Part shown: in pieces, positions 25,002 to 31,482 of the stretch
How positions within the stretch are numbered: position 1 is the first letter of the stretch
Layout of the letters: each line of letters starts with the position of its first letter
Assembly: GCA_022865905.1 (NCBI GenBank)
Contig: JALHUM010000211.1
Span: 1-41,921, forward strand
Source: Anaerolineales bacterium
GTDB lineage: Bacteria > Chloroflexota > Anaerolineae > Anaerolineales > Villigracilaceae
DNA length: 41,921 bases
Reading direction: 5' to 3'
Notes under the pieces: generated by a model
What the model was told of the DNA's origin: nothing
Seen by the model: only the letters and a program-made list of their open reading frames with translations
Databases searched by the model: none
Program-made: the position numbers and the translations under genes

Positions 25002-25110
25002 CATCCGTGCGGGCATACTCCCTACTTCAGGTGACTATCATCTTGTAGATGCCATATCACTCATGGGGGCGCGCGTTTGCTCGCCTGCACCGCCTAAACC
25101 GCCACTTTGT

Positions 25111-25125
25111 AGGTGACAGTCACCT
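25111..25125. repeat. Short perfect palindrome
   Basis: AGGTGAC (25111-25117), one A, GTCACCT (25119-25125) form a perfect 7-bp inverted repeat. A partial relative (AGGTGACTATCATC) lies about 80 bp upstream. The 223-bp gap between the lipoprotein and the acyl-CoA dehydrogenase otherwise holds only the TetR-type palindrome and promoter. This is probably a dispersed repeat; no T tract follows. Confidence 0.5.
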
Positions 25126-25155
25126 GGATTCGCGATTAAGAAAGCCACTCATTCC

Positions 25156-25173
25156 CTACCGACCGGTCGGTAG
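25156..25173 (+). promoter_or_regulatory. TetR-type operator upstream of acyl-CoA dehydrogenase
   Basis: CTACCGACCGGTCGGTAG is an 18-bp perfect palindrome just upstream of, and overlapping the -35 region of, a TATAAT box at 25190-25195. From memory it closely resembles operators of TetR-family fatty-acid-degradation regulators such as Thermus PfmR (TACCGACCGNTNGGT). Binding would block RNA polymerase, so acyl-CoA dehydrogenase expression is probably released by an acyl-CoA. The regulator gene is not in this window. Confidence 0.7.
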
Positions 25174-25189
25174 ATTGGAAATTTTGAGA

Positions 25190-25195
25190 TATAAT
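25190..25195 (+). promoter_or_regulatory. -10 box of the acyl-CoA dehydrogenase promoter
   Basis: TATAAT at 25190-25195 would start transcription near 25202, about 23 nt before the ATG, leaving room for GGAG at about 25216. The -35 position is poor and falls in the palindrome, consistent with a regulated promoter. Confidence 0.55.
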
Positions 25196-25224
25196 TAAAC
25201 CAAACCCCCTCCCCTGGAGACGCC

Positions 25225-26433
25225 ATGGACTTCACCCTCAGCGACGAACACTCGATGACGCAAAAGATGGTACGCGACTTCGCCCAGAAAGAAGTCGCGC
25301 CTGTTATTAAGGAATACGACCGCAAGCAGGAACCGATCCCCTGGTTGCTCGAACGCATGGGCGAATTGGGCATCCTAGGTATTTGCTTCCCCGTCCGTTA
25401 CGGCGGGCAGGGCATGGACTACATCTCGCTTGGGCTGGCTTGCGAGGAGCTGGAAGCGGTGGATACCACCCTGCGCGTGGTCATGTCGGTACACGTTGGG
25501 CTGTGCGCTGGGACGCTGTTCCAGTGGGGCACGGAAGAACAGAAACAGAAATTCCTCGTCCCACTGGCACAAGGTGAAAAGGTAGGCTGCGGAGCGTTTA
25601 CGGAACCCGGCATGGGGTCCGACGTGGCCGCCATGCGCACCCATGCGGAGCGGGACGGCGATCACTACATCCTGAACGGCGAGAAGATGTGGATCTCGCT
25701 TGCCAGCCTGGCCGACTATGCTTTGGTCACGCTGCTCACGGGATCGAAAGCGACCAAACCTTCGGCAGGGCTCTCAACCTTCATCGTTGACCTGCACTCA
25801 CCCGGCGTCAAGACCGGCGACATCCACGGCAAGCTGGGCGTGCGCGCCGGTTCGACCGGTTGGATCAACTTCCAGGATGTGCGCGTGCCGGTCGCCAATC
25901 GCATCGGCGAGGAAGGCGAGGGCTTCAAGGTTACCATGTCCGCTTTCGACCACGGACGCTACACCGTCGGCTCGGGCGCGACCGGCCTCGTCCGCGCCGC
26001 GCTGGAAGCCAGCGTAAAATACGCCAAAGAACGGACTACCTTCGGCAAGCCGATTGCCGAGTACCAACTCATCCAGGAAAAGATCGCCCGTATGTCGCAG
26101 GATTACGAAATCGCCCGTCTGCTGTACCTGCGGGCTGGCTGGCTGCAAAACCAGGGCGAACGCTGCACGCGTGAGATCTCGATGTGCAAGAAATTCGCCA
26201 CCGAGGTCTCGTTCAACGCTGCCAATGACGCCATTCAAATCCACGGCGCGTACGGTTTCAGCGACGAGTACGACGTGGAGCGCTACCTGCGCAACGCGCG
26301 CGGGGCAGTCATCTACGAAGGAAGTTCGGAAATCCAGACGCTTATCCAGGCCGGGTACGCTCTCGGTGAACGAACTGACAGACCATTGCGCTGTGAACTT
26401 CCGCGGTATGACCCCGAAATCTGGCAAAGTTAG
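25225..26433 (+). CDS. Acyl-CoA dehydrogenase
   Basis: The 402-residue flavoprotein matches medium/short-chain acyl-CoA dehydrogenases throughout: MDFTLSDEHSMTQKMVRDFAQ, GCGAFTEPGMGSD and LNGEKMWISLAS for FAD and substrate, RTTFGKPIAEYQLIQ, and AYGFSDEYDVERYLRNAR with YEGSSEIQ near the end. Glu365 in YEG is the expected catalytic base. It oxidises an acyl-CoA to the 2-enoyl-CoA, passing electrons to EtfAB, which is encoded 3 kb downstream. With the CaiB-type transferase it resembles a CaiA/CaiB/Fix set, though general fatty-acid oxidation cannot be excluded. It is controlled by the palindrome at 25156-25173. Confidence 0.92.
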   Translation: MDFTLSDEHSMTQKMVRDFAQKEVAPVIKEYDRKQEPIPWLLERMGELGILGICFPVRYGGQGMDYISLGLACEELEAVDTTLRVVMSVHVGLCAGTLFQWGTEEQKQKFLVPLAQGEKVGCGAFTEPGMGSDVAAMRTHAERDGDHYILNGEKMWISLASLADYALVTLLTGSKATKPSAGLSTFIVDLHSPGVKTGDIHGKLGVRAGSTGWINFQDVRVPVANRIGEEGEGFKVTMSAFDHGRYTVGSGATGLVRAALEASVKYAKERTTFGKPIAEYQLIQEKIARMSQDYEIARLLYLRAGWLQNQGERCTREISMCKKFATEVSFNAANDAIQIHGAYGFSDEYDVERYLRNARGAVIYEGSSEIQTLIQAGYALGERTDRPLRCELPRYDPEIWQS

Positions 26434-26461
26434 CGCTCCACACGCGAAGAAAAGCAGTAGA

Positions 26462-26779
26462 ATGATCGAGCAAATACGAAAAAAGATACAATCGGGTCAG
26501 TTCGAGTTTACACGGCACGCTGTTGACCAAAGCATCCTTCGTCGCATTAGTGTGCAGGAATTGCAGGAGGCGATTGTAAATGCTGAGATCATCGAAGATT
26601 ATCCGGAAGACAAATACGGGCCAAGCTGCTTGATCTTGGGCTTTACTATAAAAGGCAGACCTTTACATTTCCAATGCAGTTACCCTACCCGTCCTTTAGT
26701 CAAAATAGTGACCCTTTACGAACCAACCCCCAATGAGTGGATTGAGTTCAAAGGAAGGAGAATACAACATGGCCAATAG
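26462..26779 (+). CDS. DUF4258-domain protein, probable toxin of a toxin-antitoxin pair
   Basis: The ATG at 26462 opens a 105-residue protein beginning IRKKIQSGQFEFTRHAVDQSILRRISVQELQEAI, the DUF4258 pattern (RelE/BrnT-like fold) with the conserved T-x-H-A segment, followed by DYPEDKYGPSCLILGF and RPLHFQCSYP. DUF4258 proteins frequently pair with a YgiT-type antitoxin gene placed directly after, as here. They are thought to act as ribonuclease-like toxins; activity here is inference. The frame stays open far upstream inside the acyl-CoA dehydrogenase, but that extension is a shadow. The stop overlaps the next start by 11 bp, a toxin-first arrangement. Confidence 0.75.
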   Translation: MIEQIRKKIQSGQFEFTRHAVDQSILRRISVQELQEAIVNAEIIEDYPEDKYGPSCLILGFTIKGRPLHFQCSYPTRPLVKIVTLYEPTPNEWIEFKGRRIQHGQ

Positions 26780-26993
26780 CCTGTGGAACGAGAAATTTGT
26801 GAAGCGAAATGTCACTTACACTCTTGAAGTGGAAGATAAACTGGTTGTCATCGAAAACGTTCCTGCGCGGGTTAATCTGGAAACGGGCGAACAGCTTTTT
26901 TCTCCTGATACTGTGGAACGCCTGCATAAAATATTCTGGGAACATAGGAAACCAAAACGCATGCTTCAAGTTCCTGTGTATGAGTATGCTTGA
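26769..26993 (+). CDS. YgiT-like antitoxin lacking the zinc-binding cysteines
   Basis: The ATG at 26769 follows a strong AAGGAG site and gives 74 residues; the ATG at 26733 lies too far inside the toxin gene. The pattern VTYTLEVEDKLVVIENVPARV...GEQLFSPDTVERL matches YgiT-type antitoxins (usually TLERG.TTVVIK.VPA.VC..CGE.yls), but the N-terminal CxxC and the second C..C pair are absent: NLETGEQ stands where C-x-x-CGE is expected. It should bind the DUF4258 protein without a zinc knuckle. There is no separate HTH, so autoregulation is uncertain. The pair lies inside an otherwise metabolic cluster. Confidence 0.7.
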   Translation: MANSLWNEKFVKRNVTYTLEVEDKLVVIENVPARVNLETGEQLFSPDTVERLHKIFWEHRKPKRMLQVPVYEYA

Positions 26994-27133
26994 TCCTCGT
27001 TGCAGAATATTCTAATAGGGGTAGTACCATGTGCGAAGTTCCAGACACCATTCACTATTCTCTAATCTCGAATCCCGCCAATCGTCAATCCTCAATCCCC
27101 TAACGGGAACACTCTTAAAATCGTAAATCCACC

Positions 27134-28321
27134 ATGCTTCCTCTCGACGACCTCCTTGTGATAGACCTCTCCCGCGTGCTGGCCGGCCCGTATTGCACCA
27201 TGATGTTGGCTGACCTGGGCGCGCGCGTCATCAAGGTCGAGCTGCCGGGCAGCGGCGACGATACGCGCGCCTGGGGGCCGCCGTTCCTCGAAGGCGAGAG
27301 CGCCTATTACCTCTCGGTCAACCGCAACAAACTGGGCATCACGCTCAACCTGAAAAGCGAACGCGGGCGCGAGTTGCTTCGGGAACTGCTCGAACAGGCG
27401 GACATCCTGGTCGAGAACTTCAAACTTGGCACAATGGAATCCTGGGGGCTGGGTTACGAAACCATCCGGACCCTCAACCCGCGCCTGATCTACTGCAACA
27501 TCTCCGGTTACGGCACGGATGGTCCTGAGGCTGGCAAGCCTGGCTACGACTTCATCACCCAGGCCGAGGCCGGGTTGATGAGCATCACTGGGCCTGTAGA
27601 CGGGCCGCCAATGAAGGTCGGGGTGGCGATTTCGGACATCACCGCTGGGATGTTCGCCGCCAGCGGCATCCTGGCCGCGTTGCACGCCCGCCAGCGGACG
27701 GGCGCGGGCCAGCGCGTGGACGTGTCGCTGCTGGAGGCGCAGGTAGCCTGGCTGGCGAACGTCGGGCAGGGATATTTGGTGTCAGACCAGCCTCCGAAAC
27801 GTTATGGCAATGCCCATGCCGTCATTGTGCCATACGAGGTTTTCCACGCCCGCGACTACTATTTCGCCCTGGGCGTCGGTAACGATACACAATTCCGCAA
27901 ACTTTGCCAGATCATCGAACGTCCACCCCTCGCTGATGAGCCGCGCTTCGCTACGAATCCGGCGCGTGTCCAGAACCGGGGCGAGTTGGTCCCGCTGCTA
28001 CAAGCCGAGTTCGAAAAACGGGAAGCATCCCATTGGCTGAACGAACTGACGCAGGCCGGCATCCCGGCCGGTCGCATCAAGGGCATTGATCAGGTCCTGA
28101 CCGACCCGCAGGTGCTGCACCGCCAGATGGTGGTCGAGGTGGCGCATCCAAAAGCCGGGAAGGTCAAGTTGCTCGGCGTTCCATATAAATTCAGCGAGAC
28201 ACCCGCCAGCGTCCGCACTGCTCCGCCCCTGCTCGGACAGCACACCGAGGAAGTATTGAGTTCCATGCTCGGAATGACCGCCGGAGAAATTGCCGATCTA
28301 CACGGCGCAGGCGTAGTTTAG
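27134..28321 (+). CDS. CaiB/BaiF family CoA-transferase (class III)
   Basis: The 395-residue protein starts LDDLLVIDLSRVLAGPYCTMMLADLGARVIKVE, the class III CoA-transferase signature, with Asp139 in KPGYDFITQAEAGLMSITG as the expected CoA-carrying carboxylate. AVSL-type motifs are seen as QRVDVSLLEAQVAWL, and the C-terminus has PAGRIKGIDQVLTDPQVLHRQM. It transfers CoA between carboxylic acids in the cytoplasm; the acid is unknown. Proximity to acyl-CoA dehydrogenase and etfBA recalls the carnitine (caiAB/fixAB) arrangement. The 140 bp before it hold no recognisable gene or clear promoter. Confidence 0.88.
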   Translation: MLPLDDLLVIDLSRVLAGPYCTMMLADLGARVIKVELPGSGDDTRAWGPPFLEGESAYYLSVNRNKLGITLNLKSERGRELLRELLEQADILVENFKLGTMESWGLGYETIRTLNPRLIYCNISGYGTDGPEAGKPGYDFITQAEAGLMSITGPVDGPPMKVGVAISDITAGMFAASGILAALHARQRTGAGQRVDVSLLEAQVAWLANVGQGYLVSDQPPKRYGNAHAVIVPYEVFHARDYYFALGVGNDTQFRKLCQIIERPPLADEPRFATNPARVQNRGELVPLLQAEFEKREASHWLNELTQAGIPAGRIKGIDQVLTDPQVLHRQMVVEVAHPKAGKVKLLGVPYKFSETPASVRTAPPLLGQHTEEVLSSMLGMTAGEIADLHGAGVV

Positions 28322-28366
28322 ACTCATTCGTAAATCCAAAACTGGTAAATAAAAAAGGAGGCAACC

Positions 28367-29137
28367 TTGAAAATCGTAGTGTGTGTCAAACAAGTGCCCG
28401 ACTCGGCGGCCAAAGTAGTCGTCGAGAACGGCAAGATCTCGTGGGGCGATGCACCCCTGGTCATCAACCCGTGGGACGAGTACGCGGTGGAAGCCGCTAT
28501 ACAGCAAAAGGAAGCGCTGAGCGGCACCGTGACCGCCATCACCATCGGCGGGGAGGGCAGCAAGGACGCCCTCAAGCATGCCCTGGCCATGGGCGCGGAT
28601 AACGCCATCCTGATCTCCGACCCAGCCCTGGTCAACATGGATACCCAGGCCACCGCGCAGGTGCTGGCCACCGCCGTCAAAAAGATCGGCGGCGTGGATG
28701 CGGCCTTCTTCGGCCGCCAGGCCATTGACTCCGACTCCGGTCTCGTCCCGGCGCAGACCGCCCGCCTGCTGAAGTGGCCCGCGCTGACCCTCTCCGCAGT
28801 CATCAAAGTGGACGGCAGCAGCGTACGCGTCGCGCGCGGCGTCGAGGAAGGTCGGCAGATCGTCACGGCCAAGCTGCCGGCGGTCTTCAGCCTGGTCAAA
28901 GATTTCGGCGAGCCGCGCTACCCCTCGTTCATGGGCATCCGCAAGGCCAGCCGCGCCGAGATCCCGGCCTGGTCGCTGGCCGAGCTGGGCATCCCCGCGC
29001 CGGCCTCCGTCATTGCCTGGCCGGAGATCATGAACCCGCCCAGCCGGGAAGTCACCTGCGAGGTCATCACCGGCGGCAGCCCGGCGGAAATCGCCGAAGC
29101 ACTGGCCAATAAAATTTTGGCGGAGAAAGTCCTATGA
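28367..29137 (+). CDS. etfB: Electron transfer flavoprotein beta subunit
   Basis: The 256-residue protein shows MKIVVCVKQVPDSAAKVVVENG at the start, INPWDEYAVEAAIQQKE, AMGADNAILISD, and the family signature VKKIGGVDAAFFGRQAIDSDSGLVPAQTA. It starts with TTG at 28367, placed 6 nt after an ideal AAGGAGG, so no other start is needed. EtfB binds AMP and, with EtfA, carries electrons from acyl-CoA dehydrogenases to the quinone pool or other acceptors. The stop overlaps the etfA start by 4 bp. Confidence 0.93.
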   Translation: MKIVVCVKQVPDSAAKVVVENGKISWGDAPLVINPWDEYAVEAAIQQKEALSGTVTAITIGGEGSKDALKHALAMGADNAILISDPALVNMDTQATAQVLATAVKKIGGVDAAFFGRQAIDSDSGLVPAQTARLLKWPALTLSAVIKVDGSSVRVARGVEEGRQIVTAKLPAVFSLVKDFGEPRYPSFMGIRKASRAEIPAWSLAELGIPAPASVIAWPEIMNPPSREVTCEVITGGSPAEIAEALANKILAEKVL

Positions 29138-30150
29138 ACACCTGGGTTTACGTTGACCACTTCAAAGGCACGGCTCTCCCCGCTTCGTGGGAGGCCATCG
29201 GCGTCGGCAAGACGCTCGGAACGGTCAAAGCGCTGGTATTCGGACAAGGCGTGGAAGCGCTGGCGAAAACAGCATTCGAGTACGGTGCGGACGAAGTACT
29301 GCTGGCGGATGATCCCGCCCTGGCTGATTACCGCGCTGAGGCCTTTGCCGCCACCCTGGGCAAACTCGCAGCGGACGGGGCTCCAGACCTGCTCCTGTTC
29401 CCGACCACGACACGCGGCCGTGAGTTGGCCGCCATGGCCGCCATTGACCTGAAGACCGGCGTGATGGTGGACGTAACTGCTTTAGAAGCCGCGGACGGGA
29501 AGATCACCGTCACGAGGCCGATCTACGCCGGGAAACTGCTGACCAAGGAGACTTGCTCGTCCAAGCCGCAGATCAATACCCTGCGCGGGCGCGCCTTCCC
29601 GAAACCGGCGCAGCAGGCTGGCAAATCTGGCACGCTGACAAAAGTGGCTGCCGCAACCGGCGACTTCCCGACCAAAGTCGAGGGCTACACCACCAGCGAA
29701 GGCGGCGTCAGCCTGACGGATGCAGGTGTGATCGTCTCCGGCGGGCGCGGCGTGAGCAACAACCCTGCCCTGACGCCACCGTCCGGTCTCGACGAAAAGC
29801 AAGCCGAGATCTGGAAGGCGCAGCAGGGCTTCGCGTTGGTCAAGGAACTGGCCTCGGTGTTGGGCGCAGCCGTCGGCGCAAGCCGCGCGGCAGTAGATGC
29901 AGGCTACGTCCCTTACCCCAACCAGGTCGGGCAGACCGGCAAGGTCGTCTCGCCGGACGTGTACATCGCATGCGGTATTTCGGGTGCCATCCAGCACCTG
30001 GCCGGGATGCGCACCAGCAAGGTGATAGTCGCCATCAACAAGGATGCCGAAGCGCCGATCTTCAAACTGGCGCGCTACGGCGTGGTTGGCGATTTGTTCC
30101 AAATCCTGCCCGCGCTGACCGCGGCGTTCAAGAAGAAATTGGGAAAGTAA
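29134..30150 (+). CDS. etfA: Electron transfer flavoprotein alpha subunit
   Basis: The 338-residue protein has the EtfA N-terminal domain ([52 protein letters not shown]) and the C-terminal FAD domain: [66 protein letters not shown] and [22 protein letters not shown]. It forms the FAD-carrying half of the EtfAB dimer. ATGA overlap with etfB couples their translation. A perfect 18-bp palindrome directly after its stop probably marks the transcript end. Confidence 0.94.
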   Translation: MNTWVYVDHFKGTALPASWEAIGVGKTLGTVKALVFGQGVEALAKTAFEYGADEVLLADDPALADYRAEAFAATLGKLAADGAPDLLLFPTTTRGRELAAMAAIDLKTGVMVDVTALEAADGKITVTRPIYAGKLLTKETCSSKPQINTLRGRAFPKPAQQAGKSGTLTKVAAATGDFPTKVEGYTTSEGGVSLTDAGVIVSGGRGVSNNPALTPPSGLDEKQAEIWKAQQGFALVKELASVLGAAVGASRAAVDAGYVPYPNQVGQTGKVVSPDVYIACGISGAIQHLAGMRTSKVIVAINKDAEAPIFKLARYGVVGDLFQILPALTAAFKKKLGK

Positions 30151-30153
30151 TAT

Positions 30154-30190
30154 TAAGATACCAGGTTTCTTAAAGAAACCTGGTATCTTA
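30154..30190. repeat. Perfect 18-bp palindrome after etfA, next to a RAYT gene fragment
   Basis: The arms 30154-30171 and 30173-30190 are exact inverses around one base; each contains GATACCAGGTTTCTT. It can act as a terminator or message-end hairpin for the etf genes. Since a REP-associated tyrosine transposase fragment begins 16 bp later, it is also a candidate REP-type substrate of that family; this is inference. Confidence 0.75.
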
Positions 30191-30205
30191 TTCTCACTAT
30201 TAGCA

Positions 30206-30487
30206 ATGCCTCACCGCATCACTCCCTTCTTTGCCGGTGGCTATTATCATATTTTCAGTCGCGGCAACAATCGCCAGCCGATTTTCTATGAACGCGAAAA
30301 CTATTGTTACTTCCTGCGACAGTTACGAAATTATTTCGCTCCGGATAAGGTGGAAATCGTTGCTTACTGCCTGATGCCCAATCATTATCACCTGCTTGCC
30401 CACCTCATCACCGACAGTCTTGCCCCCCTTATGCAACCACTTGCCCTATCTTATGCCAAAGCCATCAATAAAAGAAGTAGTGGTTAA
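30206..30487 (+). pseudogene. REP-associated tyrosine transposase (RAYT, Y1_Tnp) fragment cut by an IS1-family element
   Basis: The surviving 93 codons match the RAYT N-terminus: ITPFFAGGYYHIFSRGNNRQPIF, ENYCYFLRQL and the HUH motif in YCLMPNHYHLLAHL, then LMQPLALSYAKAINKR. Full-length relatives run on through the nucleophile tyrosine region for at least another 60-100 residues. The reading ends in the first bases of the IS inverted repeat, which supplies the TAA. No continuation is found beyond the IS, so the 3' part has been deleted and the gene should be dead. Confidence 0.85.
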
Positions 30488-30516
30488 ATCGCAAGTGATA
30501 TGATAGATTTAGCGGC

Positions 30517-30798
30517 ATGATACAGAAAACAATCACCTACGAATGCCGCCATTGTCGCAGCACCAACATCGTCAAAAATGGGCATAATGCTCAAGGTCAG
30601 CAACAATATTGGTGCAAGGATTGTGGTAAACGGGCTGTTCTGGAACTGATGCCGCGCTATACCGAAGAAAAGAAGGAACAGATTATTGCAGATTACTATG
30701 AGCGCCCCAGTATGCGCGGGGTCGAGCGTGTTTTTGGCGTGATCCGCTTCACCTTGGCTGCTTGGCTCAAAAAAAAGGCGACACCAGCCCATCAGTAA
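30517..30798 (+). CDS. insA: IS1-family InsA (zinc-ribbon/HTH DNA-binding protein)
   Basis: The 93-residue frame encodes a zinc ribbon (YECRHCRSTNIVKNG and YWCKDCGKRAV) and a helix-turn-helix (MRGVERVFGVIRFTLAAWLKKK), as in InsA, which binds the IS ends and represses the element. Near its end lies A8 (30769-30776), read as KKK, where ribosomes can slip back one base into the InsB frame to give the InsAB transposase. Confidence 0.88.
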   Translation: MIQKTITYECRHCRSTNIVKNGHNAQGQQQYWCKDCGKRAVLELMPRYTEEKKEQIIADYYERPSMRGVERVFGVIRFTLAAWLKKKATPAHQ

Positions 30799-31244
30799 AG
30801 GATACGTTACTGCCTGTACAGCCAGACGATAGGCTGGAACTGGACGAAATATGGTCATTTGTCCTGAAAAAGGTGAACAAACGTTGGCTTTGGATCGCCA
30901 TTTGTCGTCGTACACGCCAGGTTGTGGCGTTTGTGATCGGGGACCGTAGCGAAAAGGATTGCCGCAAACTGTGGGATCGCATCCCCGAAGAGTACAAACA
31001 GTGCTGTACCTTCAGCGACTTTTGGGAGGCCTACGAGAAGGTGTTTCCCAAAGAGACTCATCGCAGTGCCGGCAAGGAGAGTGGTGAAACCAACCATGTG
31101 GAACGGTGGAACAATACCTGCCGCCAATCGAACGCACGCTACGTTCGTAAGACCTTATCGTTTTCAAAGTCCGATTTCTACCACGAACTGGTTACACGAC
31201 TGTATATCGTCCGTTACAACCTCAAATTATCACTTGCGATTTAA
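30762..31244 (+). CDS. insB: IS1-family InsB' frame (DDE transposase domain)
   Basis: This frame is -1 relative to insA and overlaps it by 37 bp around the A8 slippery run, so it is expected to be made as an InsAB fusion rather than from its own start. Catalytic motifs are LELDEIWSFV (first Asp), TFSDFWEAY (second Asp) and NHVERWNNTCRQ (Glu), with the usual IS1 ending RKTLSFSKS. Both frames are uninterrupted, so the element may still be active. Confidence 0.87.
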   Translation: MAQKKGDTSPSVKDTLLPVQPDDRLELDEIWSFVLKKVNKRWLWIAICRRTRQVVAFVIGDRSEKDCRKLWDRIPEEYKQCCTFSDFWEAYEKVFPKETHRSAGKESGETNHVERWNNTCRQSNARYVRKTLSFSKSDFYHELVTRLYIVRYNLKLSLAI

Positions 31245-31246
31245 CC

Positions 31247-31415
31247 ACTACCGGTAATTGAAGCCCTGGAAAAAGCTGGTATCCGCGAGTCGGTAAAAGT
31301 CATGGTCGGCGGTGCGCCGGTGACTCATGACTGGGTGCAAAAGATCGGCGCAGATGTTTACAGCGAGGATGCCATCGGCGCGGTCGAGGTCGCCAGGCAC
31401 GTTCTAGGTTTGTGA
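31247..31415 (+). pseudogene. C-terminal remnant of a corrinoid (B12-binding) methyltransferase protein, MttC/MtbC type
   Basis: Directly after the IS, an open frame without a start reads VIEALEKAGIRESVKVMVGG, then APVTHDWVQKIGADVYSEDA and ends in ARHVLGL with TGA at 31413-31415. GGAPVT...IGAD...DA is the end of the cobalamin-binding domain of MtaC/MtbC/MttC-type proteins. Only about 55 of the usual 210 or so residues are left; the DxHxxG cobalamin-binding motif and the N-terminal cap are gone. Its place 67 bp before an MttB-family gene indicates a former mttC-mttB pair. Confidence 0.8.
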
Positions 31416-31482
31416 ATGGGTGATCATACCCTAGAATCTCAGATACCTCATCCACAGAAATTAATTCTCAAAGGAGCCTGAT

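Larger units (their letters stand above)
30482..31246 (+). mobile_element. IS1-family insertion sequence (765 bp)
   Basis: Perfect 19-bp terminal inverted repeats (30482-30500 and 31228-31246) start with GG, as in IS1 relatives; the inverse symmetry runs 5 bp further outward (30477-30481 and 31247-31251). Length, ends, and two overlapping transposase frames joined by a -1 shift fit the IS1 family. No direct target duplication is seen: the left flank is a RAYT gene, the right flank a corrinoid protein gene, as expected if the insertion was followed by an adjacent deletion. Confidence 0.9.
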
